From: Pontederia crassipes
Lineage: Eukaryota; Streptophyta; Magnoliopsida; Commelinales; Pontederiaceae
Reading direction: 5' to 3'
NCBI GenBank assembly: GCA_030549335.1
Contig: CM060196.1
Location: forward strand, 12,663,501 to 12,727,500
Length of the DNA: 64,000 nt
Positions within the stretch are counted from its first letter, which is position 1, and every line of letters starts with the position of its first letter. The notes beneath the pieces are model-generated. The model worked only from the letters and a program-made list of their open reading frames with translations, was not told the DNA's origin and made no database searches. The position numbers were made by a program, and so were the translations under genes. Positions 10,194 through 21,736 of this stretch are shown piece after piece.

Positions 10194-13100
10194 AAGATGA
10201 ATATTTCAGCTCTATTAAAATTTAGTTTATGTCAGGCAGCGTCAATTCCACAAGTAGGGTCCATATTTTCATGTCAAGGAAAGTAAAACATTACATAATT
10301 TTATGTTTCAAATTAATTTTTATAATTAAAATAAATCATAAATTTATATTTTTTTAAAGAAAGATAAAGTTTGAAAGAATTGATAAGATAACTGATATGT
10401 GTTAAGGCATGAGTTCGTGTTTGATCACTGAAATTTGACGAAAATTCGTCCCACGAAAACATGATGTTTGAAAATATTAGAATTAAGAAAATGAAAGTCC
10501 CAGTAATTGTTCTTATATATCAAAGAATTATAGATGTGATTTTTAACAATTTTTAGGAGGTGTCTTACTTAGGTAAAACATAGAAGCAAAATTAGAAAAT
10601 CTGTAAAATTGCAATTTTTATTCTTTTGACAAAAATTTAGATTTCAATTTATTGGTTATTTATTTTTATAAATATTTTATTTGAATCCAAATGGGAAGTA
10701 GATTCTTATTTTCATGTAATGTCTTAAGTAAATAAATAAATAAATAAATAAAAGGAAAATAACAAAACTATTTACTTATTGGCCGACTTAGGTCGGTTTC
10801 TCCTATCTTATCATCCACCCCTTGTATGCTTAAATACATATTTCTATTCTTTTTACCACCCCATCCGAAAATCCAAAAGGAAGAAAAGGATCATGTGCTT
10901 CTAGTGAAGAAATTTGAAAGAAGAGAAGGGGAATTAGGATTTTGGCATGTGGTGAGTTCATACTTCACATTCTTTTAATTTTAATTTCATACCTTCCTAA
11001 CTAGGGTTTCTCTGAACTTTTCCATCTCATTCACTTTCATATTTTAGCTAACCATGGGTCAAAACTCATGTTCTTCATGAGCAAAATTAATCCTAGCTAT
11101 GTTCAATTGGTTCCCGAATTTTTAGTTACATAATTCCATACATTAGGGTGGTCCAAAAAATTATGAAATCTATTAGATTGATCACTGTGAGTCTACTTTC
11201 ATTGCGCTTTGGAATCAAGTTAATATGATGTGTATGGAGAAAGTTATGTTCTTATCTTTAAGGTACTATCACTCTGTCCGTCGAAACTATTATCCGATTT
11301 GCTAAATTATGTATTAAATCCAATATGTCATGAAATTATTTGATAATTAGGATGTTATATATAATGATGTTAGGTTTCATTGAAAATTGGAATTACTTGA
11401 AAATGATATTGGTAGAGGAGGTTATAAATGTTTTATTGAGCCTCACTAAGTTTGTTAGGATGAAATAGAAAGCAGATTGTGTTGGTATTTGTTAAATTTA
11501 TTGTGTTCAGTACAGATGGATATAAATTCAAAAAAAATTATGGGTTGCATACTATGAAGTCTAGTTTATATAAAATTTAAGTTACCCAAAGATGACATGT
11601 TTCTTATTTTATATAAATAGTACAATTAAGGTCACTCAGTTTGTCAGAACAAAGAAATACCCTGGAAGTTAAGGTGAATCTTGAATTTTCCTGTGAACAA
11701 ACCAAAGTGAAATGATATCTAAAACTTTTATAGATTACGATATTAGTACATAGGAAGTAAGCAAAATTAGAATGAACAAATTTGGTTATCAATTCAAGCA
11801 GATATGAATTTTCTTTTATTATGTATACAATCTGTCTTAATAGTATGCCAACTCTTGTGATAAATAGTTACTTAAGTTATAAGTGTAAATACTTAAGGGT
11901 CATGTAACACTTCAATTGATTATGTTTCATGTGTGATAAGCTTGTGTTCAAATCATCGAAGTGATGTGTTTCTTATTATTATTGTATAGGAGTAGAAGAG
12001 TAAAGTAGTGAAAAAAGAAAAGGAAAAACCTTTTGGTAGCTTTTATAGGTAAGTTGGTTTCTCCTACTCTATGTATTCACCTCTTTTGAATTTGGTGTGA
12101 AATTGATTATTATATTATTGAATATGTTTTGGATATGTTATGAATTGATTTCGATAAATTGGTAATTATGAAAAGTATATTTGAATGATTGTATGATTGC
12201 AAATTTGAAAAACATATGTGATATGAGATGAATGGATTACGAGCAGTGCAATATTATTTCGTTTGAAATGATATTTGATATGATTCATCTTGTGATATTG
12301 AGACATAATTGTTATATGATGAATCATGAATTTGCATCTGCCTGCATTGCATATTAATGGTCGGAGTTAAGTGCTACTTCGCTGATCACGACGGGAGACA
12401 CCTCTATAGTCCAATCCATCATTCTGTTTCCCAATAATGAGATAAGATAGGCTGAAATTAAGTGTCATGTAGAGCTAAGCGCTACATCGTGAGTAGTCGC
12501 GATAGATGTCATCTCTAGAATCTGTAAGCCACCTCTAGTTCACCTATCGCTATACGATTTTGCTCCCCGAAAGGGATGATGTAGAATGGAGTTAAGTGCT
12601 ACATCGCTGATCATGATAGAAACCACCTCACCTCCAGAGTCCACCTACTGACCATTGGTCAGTTGGTGATCCATGCATTCATATGAGAGTGTTGTATTTG
12701 CATACATCTGTTTAATATGTTTTGATGGATATTGATGCAGTTGGAGTGTGATGATTTTGATTAGAAAATTATATGTATATTATTTTAAACTATATGAAAT
12801 CACTCTTTGTGTTATTATAATTATTCCATATCTTTGCATGTCCCTCCAAATTAATTAAATGGTAACACATAGTTTATGAGTTGTCAACTTGAGCTATTTT
12901 TGCTGATAATGTTATTTCTAATATTTTTTTTGAGATTCATGTAGCTCGTTGGGGATCATGTGAGGTGATAGTTGTAAAAGAATTCTATAACATCCTTGGT
13001 GGTATGATGAGAGGATTTATGTCTCTCATATCTTTCTATTAAGATGTCGAGAGAGCTAGTCGTGTTTATTACTTATGTCAAAATAAGTTATAATTGAAAA

Positions 13101-14115
13101 TAAAGTCATTTTATCAAATGTACAACTTAAGGAGTATCAGTTTGCTCTGAAATGATCACATATTGTGTAATTTTTTAATGATATACTTTTACTCTTATGT
13201 TATAAAAGAAGAGTAAATTACATTATATTTTCGCATTTCTTCATAATTTTATTTGATCATCCGTAATAAGTCGCGAACTCTGATTTAACTCACGAGTTAA
13301 ATCGACGTTGTGACACTCCTACACGGGGAAGGAGGTGAGGGGGAGGGAGGGGTCGCCCCCCTCTCTACGACCTCTGTAACGGCCACCAATTAAAATAATA
13401 ATAATAAAATAAATAAATGTTAACTCACTCTCGTAACAACCCCACTACTCCTTTAAAAGTAGAACAATCAGATCTAAAGGGAGACGCGATATTTCTCTAG
13501 CTCTATTGGTTTACCACGATAGGAAAAGGGGAGGGGGAAGCACCAAGACGCGGTGGCCGAAGGACACATCGAAGCCATCGAAGCCGCCAATAATGAGAGT
13601 AGATTAGTCATTTACAACAGGTACACGAAATCATAATTGGATATATGAGTGAATCTATCTTCACGTATTCTTTCATTTGATTGATTCAATTGTACGAAAA
13701 GTCCTCTTTGGGTACATGAATGGACAATCTGTATGACAACATCAATCTGTTCTATCATTGATTAAATCTTGATTATAGAAAGAAAAAAGAAGGGCTGATC
13801 ACCGTGTCTCATTTGCTCCTAGTAGTGTTATGGTAGTAAAATTTGATAGATTTCATAATTACATGAAAAGTCTCCATCCGAAATTCCTCTCTTTTATGTA
13901 TATCGTTTCCCCATATTGTGATGTGGCATTAATCGGTCACGTATGCCTACTACAGATTTAATCACATGATTAATGATCACATTAATTTTAGTCTGCACCC
14001 TATTTCCCTTTTTACACCCATCTTTTGATCTCTAATGTATTATACATCTCATGTATAGCATGTGCTTAAGAAAAGGTATTATATGAGTTACTTTGCATGG
14101 ATTACATGCACATCA
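10194..14115. other. AT-rich repeat-like DNA without a clear gene (copy 1)
   Basis: No convincing gene. There is an AATA-type microsatellite at about 10729-10753. At 12355-12660 the phrase GAGTTAAGTGCTAC(A/T)TCGCTGAT occurs twice, with related variants between. Such internal repeats are common in long retrotransposon LTRs, and 13250-13320 ends in GTTGTGACA, but I could not find the matching ends or target duplications. A small G/C-rich patch at 13320-13380 resembles the island at 16235. Possibly an old LTR fragment. Confidence 0.4.
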
Positions 14116-14123
14116 TCTACAAT

Positions 14124-14962
14124 CAGTGTTTTTAAAATCGGACCGGACCAGCCAGTCCGACCGATTTAACCGCAAATCAGCCATCGGTTCGGTCCGGTTT
14201 AATATTAAAAACCATATTGTCAAATAATCGGATTGAACCGGGTCAACTCGGCCAAAATCGGGTTGAACCGGAAAATCGGTTCAATCCGGTTCAAAAAGAG
14301 TAAAAAAGGTTAAAATAATTGAAAACAAATAGAAAAAAGGAAAGTATATTATAGTATTAATGATGAAAGAATATGAAGAGGAGAAAAATAAGGGGTTAGA
14401 TTTGATAGGAGGAGAAAAATAAGGGATTATATTTTATAGAATGAATGTAAAAAGGGATATTAGTAATAAGGAAGTTACATTTGAATTTGAAAATAAAAGA
14501 TAAGAAGGTAATAATAAATTCAAATTTAAATAAAGGAGAAAATTTTCATAAGATGATCAAATTTAATTCATTATAAATAATTTATATTAAAAATTGAAAT
14601 ATAAATAATATAATAAATTTGATAGGATGATCGTGAAAAAAGAAATAGATAATACTAAAACGTGGGAAAATAGTATAAAGAAAGATTCAAATAAAAAAAA
14701 AGTTATTCATAAAATTAACTAATATATAATTTAAAAATATAAAAAATTCTACTATTTGATTAATTTAAAATGATGATAATATGCTTCTTATTTATTACTT
14801 ATCACCTTTTATACTTTAATTTATAATATATTTTCTTGAAGTAATATAAATAATATTATTTTAATAAAAATTTGGTTCAATCGATCGAACCCGATTGAAT
14901 CGATCGAATCATGTCCTAGTTGGCCGATCGGTTCGATCACCGGTCCGATTTTAAAAACATTG
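14124..14962. mobile_element. Non-autonomous hAT-type element 1 (839 bp, copy 1)
   Basis: It starts CAGTGTTTTTAAAATCGG and ends CCGATTTTAAAAACATTG, inverted repeats with one mismatch in the first 18 bases. It is flanked by the identical 8-bp TCTACAAT at 14116-14123 and 14963-14970. An 8-bp target duplication and CA(G/A)TG ends fit hAT transposons. G/C-richer ends full of CCGGTTCAA-like words enclose an AT-rich centre. There is no transposase frame. A diverged sister is at 17958. Confidence 0.85.
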
Positions 14963-14970
14963 TCTACAAT

Positions 14971-16234
14971 GCACCAACACGTAAGTGCATAAATTGCACA
15001 ATTGCACCAATACATAAGTGCATTAAATGCATTGGATGCTTTTGCATATTAAAAGGCTAACCACATCAGATGTGGTCAGCATTTGGATTATGTTACACGT
15101 CCTGCCATCCTTTATTGGGTATTGTGGCATGCAATTAATTAGAGTTGTAGCAAGTTGTACCGTGGATTATTATTTTGCACATCGTCAATTATGTGTTCCG
15201 TTACGTTTAGCTATTAAGAATGTTAATTACTCGACCAATCAATTAGTTATCCTCTCGATCATAGTGATTGTTGCACCTCATCATATTATGATTTTTTTAT
15301 CTTGATTCGAACCTTCTTAAATTTTATTATTCATGGTCTTGGATTCTTAAACCTCAAAGATAGTTATAGAATAAAAAAGATAAAAGACGAAAAATGTTAA
15401 ATGAAAGAGCTCTTGTGTTTTGTTGACGATGATCAACATGGACAAAAGGGAGTTAAAAGATACTCCACTGGCCCATATTTGATGTTAAGATGCTCTGCCA
15501 TGATCAAAAGAGAGTCGAAAGATACTCCACCGACTTATGTTAAAAGAAGTTGAAAGACACTCCAAAATAAGTGTAACATAATGAAAATGAAAAAGATGAC
15601 TATGATTATGATGACGGACAATGCTCAATGATATTTTATGATAATGATTTTAAATTTCACGATCGATTATGTCATATGAATTTAAGGATGATTATGTTAT
15701 CCTTCTTGTTACACTTATTATATTATTATCAGTCATGCCACTCTATTTTATACATCTTGATCATGATATTTATCATACCAATTGTGTCTATCTGACTCTA
15801 TCATTTATAACTATATTTATTTGATTATTATTATAATGTCATTACTGTTTATATTTCATATGTTTATTATGTATTGGGCGTCAAAGCTCACAGGGAGGTT
15901 TATCTCCCCTATATATTCAATGTCATAGGTAACAACTTGACCCAATAAAAAGAATAACGGCGCAGGCGATAGATCAAGCTCGTGATGACCTTTGCATATG
16001 AAATCGAGTCTCTTCAGCTTCCTTTCTATTTTCATCGAATTGTATTTATCTTATGCAAACTCTTTTGTTTATATTATTTGAGACTCAGTTATGTTATCTT
16101 GTTAAAACTTTCGCACTCATTTTGATTGTCTCCTTTAAATTAAATGATAGCTATGTTTTCCTTCCACAATTATGTCTCCATTTTATTGACCAGTCAAAGT
16201 CTTATTTTGGTCAAAATATTGTACACGTGAGTCA
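14971..16234. other. AT-rich intergenic DNA (copy 1)
   Basis: No gene is supported. The start contains repeated AAGTGCAT words just right of the hAT element. At 15430-15570 a phrase AAAGATACTCCAC occurs twice, with a third variant (AAAGACACTCCA), a pattern often seen in retrotransposon LTRs, but no LTR ends were found. Open frames at 15027-15305 and 16053 onward have no recognisable protein features. Confidence 0.4.
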
Positions 16235-16575
16235 TCACGTGGCGAGGTGCATTTTGGAGGCGTTAGAACCTCCGTGGGGTGTGACCCCCCATCCCTTGTG
16301 CCGCGCCGACGAGCGCAAGAAAGGGGGTGTCGCCCTCCTCTCTGCGACCTCCGGATGTTGCATAGTGCCAGAGGTCGCAAAGTGGGGGGGGGGGGGGGGG
16401 GGCGACCCCCCACCCCCCGCTTCGTGCCGACAAGCGTAGGGAAGGGGGGGGGGGGGGGAGGTGTTTCGCCCCCTCTCCGCGACCTCGACGAGGTTGTACA
16501 GTGGGGGAGGGGGCGACCCCCCGCACCTCCCCGGATGAAAGGTTGAAGGGGGCGAACCCCCCTCCCCAGCTCTCT
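16235..16575. repeat. G/C-rich island with long G runs (copy 1)
   Basis: A sharply G/C-rich patch in AT-rich surroundings, built from imperfect repeats containing GCGACCTC, GGCGACCCCCC and GTGCCGACAAGCG. It includes a G19 run (16384-16402) and a G15 run (16444-16458). In copy 2 the same runs are G12 and G13. The long G runs could form G-quadruplexes on the + strand. Proline/glycine-rich open frames here exist on both strands and reflect composition, not genes. Confidence 0.8.
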
Positions 16576-17949
16576 CTCTTCGCCGGTGTGTGCGTAAGAA
16601 GAGAGATATTTTGTCGCGTAGGGGCATTTTCAACTTTTCACAAAGTCAAAAAATCAAAATTAATAAAAAAATTGAGAAATTGAACGGAAGGACCAAATTG
16701 AAAAATTACGATAATTTAGGGACCAAAAAATGAACTTCGTAATTTAGGATTAGATATGAAAAATCGTGATAGTTTAAGGATGGTTTGAGAAAATAATCCT
16801 TTTATATTTTAGATTATTTCAACTTTAATTATAAAATAGCTACAAATATGTATAAACTCTTTTATTATTGACACTTCAATTATCATTCAATTGTTAGATG
16901 AAACATATGTGATTTCTTTTTGTTGGATTTAGAACCTCAGTGAATTCTGAGTTTATCAAATCAAATGATGCTTTAACTATCAACATCTTTCCTGATTTAT
17001 CTGTAAGTTATCATTTTCTTCAATTTGTGATCACCGTAAAAAATTATTCAATAATTTATTAAATTTATAAATACATTTTTTTATCCATTAATCTTTAACC
17101 ATTATTATGTACTTAAATAACTATCTTGTGATCAATCAAGGCAGTAATTTTGCTTTATGTCCGGACATTATTTGTCGTCCTTTGGAGCTATTTTGCCGGG
17201 CTTCTCGTACGAAATGTTTTTCGTCCTCGGGAATTAGAAAATGTTTCAAACATTCACAACTTCTAGAAGATAAGTTCCACGGCATATTGAGAACGTTAAA
17301 AAAAAATTTTCAAAATGCATTCTAAGTGAAATATTGCATACAAATTGCATGATTCATGGATCCAAGAAAGAAAAATAATCGTCGGTGTCGGCAGGGGCGG
17401 ACTCACGTGTATGGTGAGGGCTTAATTAGTTATATAAATGCTTATATGAATATTAAAAATAAATATTAATTTTGAACCGCTAAATAAAGTTGATGATGCG
17501 TTAAGTCACAAAATGTCATTGCCCTAATGGATTGCTCGCTTGAGTCCGCCCTGGGTGTCGCTAACACAGTAACACCATCATTAAACTAAAAAAAGTCATG
17601 GGTGATAGCAGCAGCACAATTACGTTGGTGGAACTAGCATTTTAGTTAAGTGAACTTGTCATCCAGAAACTTATCATTCTTTCCCATTAATATTTTTGCA
17701 AGAAGAGTTATTTCTTTCTTTCAAATCAGAATAAAAAAAACTTCAGAATTTTCAAAAAGCCACTTATTTTAATATATATATATATATATATCTTGTGAGA
17801 AATTTCTATTCATCTAGACAGCACACGTTTCCGACATAAACAAAAAATTCTTGTCATTAATATTAATTGTATGCAATTCGCACAGTACTACATATTTCAG
17901 GCGGTATTCGTCCGTCGATTATGCATGCATGCCTACCGCACGTAGCTAT
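16576..17949. other. AT-rich intergenic DNA (copy 1)
   Basis: No gene is visible. The part at 16684-16760 has the phrase AAGGACCAAATTGAAAAAT and variants, a wording common in plant repeat DNA. A TA microsatellite lies near 17773-17792. A 72-codon frame at 17107 has no family features I recognise and is probably chance. Confidence 0.4.
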
Positions 17950-17957
17950 GTTTTTAT

Positions 17958-18788
17958 CAATGTTATCATAACCGGATCGGTCACCAAACTGGATGATCAA
18001 TTGGATCGTGGTTGAATCAGTTTAATCGAATTTAATCGGGTTCAACCGAATTTTATTAAATTAATATTATTTATAATGACTTTATAGATATATACATAAT
18101 CAATATGATATAATACATAAAAAGATAATTCTAACTTATAATTCATAATAAAATATAATAAATAAATTTCAATATTCATAAAAAAGAGTTATTATTGATA
18201 TATTATATTAATTCTTTTATTTTATTGTTCAAGAGTATTTTTATTTGTTTCTTTACTTTTAGTTTAATAATTTTATTTTCTATTCCATTAATTATTCTCT
18301 CCTTATCAATTTCCATATTAATTTCCTTTTATAATACATAGATATTTAAAAAATTATATTCATATAAAAGACTTTAAGTTATTAATTTTATGAGTATTTT
18401 ATCTCTTCTACTCATAAAAAAGGAAAGAAATTTAATTTTCATTTTAAAAGTTATTACTATTTCCTTTTTTATTTCCATGAATTCCTCTCTCCAATTAATT
18501 TTTCACAATTATTTTCGTTTTAATTTATATTAATTCTCAATTCAAATACTTTCCTATTTTTTACATTCATTTTCACCTTTTTATTTCCTATTTTAACTTT
18601 TATTTTCTTATTTTTTTCACTTTAAATACTAAACCAGATTTTCTTGGTTCAATGATTGAACCGGTTTTTACTGCTTGAACTTTATTTTCGGTTCAACTTT
18701 ATTTCTCAATAAATTCGAATCGGACCAACTACCGATTCATGGTTGAACTGATTCAATCGGCCGGTCCGATCCGATTTTAATAATCATG
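17958..18788. mobile_element. Non-autonomous hAT-type element 2 (831 bp, copy 1)
   Basis: It starts CAATGTTATCATAACCGG and ends CCGATTTTAATAATCATG, imperfect inverted repeats. It is flanked by an identical 8-bp GTTTTTAT at 17950-17957 and 18789-18796. Size, the CCGGTTCAA-like terminal words and the AT-rich centre show it is a diverged relative of the element at 14124. There is no transposase frame. Confidence 0.8.
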
Positions 18789-18796
18789 GTTTTTAT

Positions 18797-19576
18797 GAAA
18801 TCTCTGTCCTCAGCAATATACAAATTGATTACCATAAGTATGAAAGGAAGATAAATAATAAAAGTTAATTCTTTTGGGATATGGATCCACCAATGTTCAG
18901 CCAACTGACTAATTCGATCTTGAGACCAGATCCAATAGATAAATCTTGATCAAATTATTGACTATAAAAATTAAACTCAGGATTAACGGGTTCTCTAAAT
19001 AGTCAAACTTGTCCATACTTAGTTTTAGTTTAAAAACTGATCTTTTTATAGTGTAAAGTGCAAATAATTTGGAGACGACTACAATGTTTTTTTTTTCTAA
19101 ACTTAAAAATGTAAGCGAACTTTTGTATAGCAAAGGCTGCATTTGGCGCAGTCAAAACTGACTGTGAACTGCCTTGTCTGAAAGGACCAGTTTTGGTGCT
19201 ACCAAAAAAAAGCGCAAATATGATTGTGTTGGAATAAAATTTGTGTAAGAAAGTAATTTTAAATTTTTCACTAAGCATCCAATGATAAAATGTCAAAAAG
19301 CAAGTTATTTTTTTGCACAGCACCATTTTCTCTCAAACGCACCTTAGTTATCTTTTCTACTTTATTCTTCTAAAAAAAAATCTTTTCTACTTTATTAAGA
19401 AAATCATGAACACAAATAAAAAATTTAAGGTGTTTAATCAAGGCATTTCATTATCTTTTTTTAATTATAAAATGTATCAAGCAATCACAAAACATATAAT
19501 TAATAACGTACTTGTATATATTAGGGCGAAGGGGGCGAAGCTAATCAAAATAAGCAGACTGAGCACATCGGATGAG
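18797..19576 (+). other. 5' upstream region of the P450 pseudogene (copy 1)
   Basis: The part 18885-19130 is related to 3940-4195 upstream of the intact P450, and the last roughly 140 bases again match its leader. Between them the intact gene has about 1 kb that is replaced here by 19133-19346, a possible MITE. A long frame running into the P450 from 19313 is just upstream sequence that happens to be open. Confidence 0.55.
19133..19346. mobile_element. Possible small MITE in the pseudogene promoter
   Basis: The segment starts AAGGCTGCATTTGG and ends CAAACGCACCTTAG; the ends are approximate inverted repeats (AAGG-TGC-TTTG). It has no counterpart upstream of the intact P450, where the homologous flank breaks at the same place. 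No clean target duplication was seen, so the class is open. Copy 2: 48859-49072. Confidence 0.4.
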
Positions 19577-21666
19577 ATGAGCAGTGTGCTTCAACAATTG
19601 CTAACGCTGCTGCTGCGGCAGGAGCGCCTTTGGTGGCCGCTTCACGTCTTCTCCTTCGCCCTGTTCTTCTCACTGGCAGCCTGGTTCCTGCTCGGTAGTA
19701 AACCATCCTACCATGCAACAGCGTCGCACCCAATCGCTTAAAGCGCTCCCCTCGCCGCCAGGTCTCCCGCTCCTCGGCAACCTCCTCCAGCTCGGCGCCC
19801 ACGCCCACCGCTCGCTGCGCTCGCTCTCCGTGCGTCACGGTCCTGTGATGCTAGTGCGCTTTGGCTCCGTCCCCACGGTCGTGGTCTCCTCCGCCGCTGT
19901 GGCGGAAGAAGTCCTGAAGACTCGTGACCTCTCTTTCGCCAACCGACCGACTATGTCCATTCCCTCAAGGCTTCTATACGATTGTCAGGACATGGCCTTC
20001 ACCAAGTACGGTGAGCACTGGCGGGGGCTGAGGCGAGTCTGCACCCTGCACCTGCTCAGTAACAAGAGGGTGGAGTCCTTCCGTCCCGTCCGGGAGGAGA
20101 AGCTGGCGCTTTTGCTCGGAAGAATCCGTCGAGCCACCAATACCGTGAACCTTAGCGAGTTGGTCGTCGCATACACGAGCGACGTCACTTGCAGGGCTGC
20201 CTTCGATAAGAAATACTCGACGGAGGTGGGAGGCGGCGGCACGTGGTGTCGCCATGTGCTCGGCGAGTTCATGGTCTTGCTGGCGTCATTCTCCATGCGG
20301 GATTACGTTCCACTGCTCGGCTGGGTGGACTGGCTGAGTGGTTTGGATGGTAGGATCAAGAAAAACGCCACTGAATTGGATGCTTTCATGGAAAAGATCT
20401 TAGACGAGCATAGTAACAAGAACAGAACCAACAAAGCAAGTGCTGATGCCGCTTCTGATTTCATTGATATCTTGGAGTCCTTGGAGAACGAGGATGCGAC
20501 TACTGGCTTTAAGTTCAGGAGAGAGAGTGTGAAGGCCATACTTCTCGTAAGTATCTCTAAACTTTTATCAATAGCAATTTATGTGAACGCAAAGTGATTT
20601 TGCTTCTGTTCATGTGCCAGTGCCATGCATGCATGGCTTCAGGATATGTTCTCAGCGGGTACTGATACGTCGTCCAGTGTGATAGTGTGGGCTATGGCCG
20701 AGATCATTAAGCATCCAAAAGAGATGAAGAGGCTGCAAGACGAGGTTCGCCGAGTCGTAGGATCGAAGGCGGAGGTGCGCCAAGAGATGACAAAGAAAAT
20801 GGAGTACATGCAGGCCGCCATCAAGGACACCATGAGTGTTGGAGTTGGTGAATACTTCAGGGCCTCTTATTTCTCACACCGAATTCGTCCACGTGAGCTT
20901 AGGGAAATCTGAGTATTACCCAATTAACAGTATTGCTGGCGTACGAACGACGGCGGTCCCGAAATCTAGACGGATTTTGAGCTTTTGTTTAGCCGGTCCG
21001 TGTGGTTCGGATTAGATTTTTTTCTGTTTTATTTGGATTTTAAACCAGGTTTGGAAATGCTTATATATAGCCTAATTTCATATGTAATATGTGTGGCGGC
21101 TGTAAACCTAAACGATATAGTGGAATCTCTTTGCATGATGTAGCCCTCATCTCAAGGGTGAACCTGGGTAAATTTGTGTGTCTCCTCTATTTTTCTGCAA
21201 TCTCTCTGCGATCTTCTCTCCTTATTCTCGAATTTTCCCATCAATGAGGTTGCACCCTCCTGGTCCTTTGCTGCTTCCCAGGGAGGCCATTGGGGGCGCA
21301 CAGGTCCAAGGCTACGACATTCCGACAGGCCCGAGGGTGGTCGTTAACGCCTGGGCGATGGGGAGGGACCCAGAGTCGTGGCCGGAGGAGCCCGAGGAGT
21401 GGAGGCCGGAGAGGTTTCTGGGCGGCATTGTCGACTTCAAGGGGAAAGACTTCTAGCTGATTCCATTCGGAGCGGGGCGCAGAGGGTGCCCCGGGATGGC
21501 GTACGCGCTTGCCAACGTCGAGCTCATGCTGGCGAGTCTGCTGTACCATTTTGACTGGGAGCTGCCCGATGGGAAGAAAGGGGAGACGCTGGACATGGCG
21601 GAAATGTTTGGACTTGTTGTGCACAAGAAGTCGAGTCTTGTTCTCGTGGCCAAACCTGTATACTGA
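19577..21666 (+). pseudogene. Cytochrome P450 pseudogene, CYP71-clan (copy 1)
   Basis: A close paralog of the intact P450 at 5422 with the same anchor, hinge, intron site and haem loop coding. Three breaks are visible: a 4-bp ATGC insertion at 19713-19716 shifts the frame after residue 45; a 407-bp solo LTR splits exon 2 after the codon matching Met386, just before the ExxR arginine codon; and CAG has become TAG at 21454-21456 (Gln456), ahead of the haem cysteine. Exon 1 is 19577-20546, the intron 20547-20642 (96 bp), and exon 2 begins at 20643. The inserted ATGC creates a new ATG opening 294 codons without the membrane anchor. It keeps the PPG hinge glycine that the intact gene has lost. No working enzyme can be made. 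Confidence 0.93.
20837..21243 (+). mobile_element. Solo LTR in P450 pseudogene exon 2 (copy 1)
   Basis: A 407-bp insert starting TGTTGGAG and ending CCCATCA (TG...CA ends), flanked by the 5-bp target duplication ATGAG at 20832-20836 and 21244-21248. Removing the insert and one ATGAG restores the reading of the intact paralog. It carries a TATATATA at 21062-21069, a likely retroelement promoter, in the same direction as the P450. The layout and starting bases look like a Copia-type LTR. No internal element sequence remains, so it is a solo LTR left by LTR-LTR recombination. Confidence 0.9.
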
Positions 21667-21736
21667 GAACATATAAAACTGTGTTGTCGTTTACACAACT
21701 GTTTGTAATTTTTTTCAAGTCATCTGTGGTTATGTT

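Noticed and set aside
10194..13320. Solo LTR of a long retrotransposon
   Set aside because: Internal repeats and a GTTGTGACA end are suggestive, but I found no matching TG start or 5-bp target duplication, so the call was left as unassigned repeat-like DNA.
13440..13620. Short G/C-richer stretch as an exon
   Set aside because: No open frame of useful length, no splice context and no recognised protein words.
15027..15305. 92-codon open frame as a small protein gene
   Set aside because: AT-rich intergenic DNA, no recognisable domain, no promoter or homologous context. Its preservation in copy 2 only reflects the recent duplication.
16053..16546. Overlapping Pro/Gly/Arg-rich open frames on both strands
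   Set aside because: They follow from the G/C-rich island and its G runs. Their length and sequence change between the two copies with the run lengths, as a real gene would not tolerate.
19313..19741. 142-codon frame beginning upstream of the P450 pseudogene as its real start
   Set aside because: The first 88 codons are intergenic sequence. Homology with the intact P450 starts only at the ATG at 19577.
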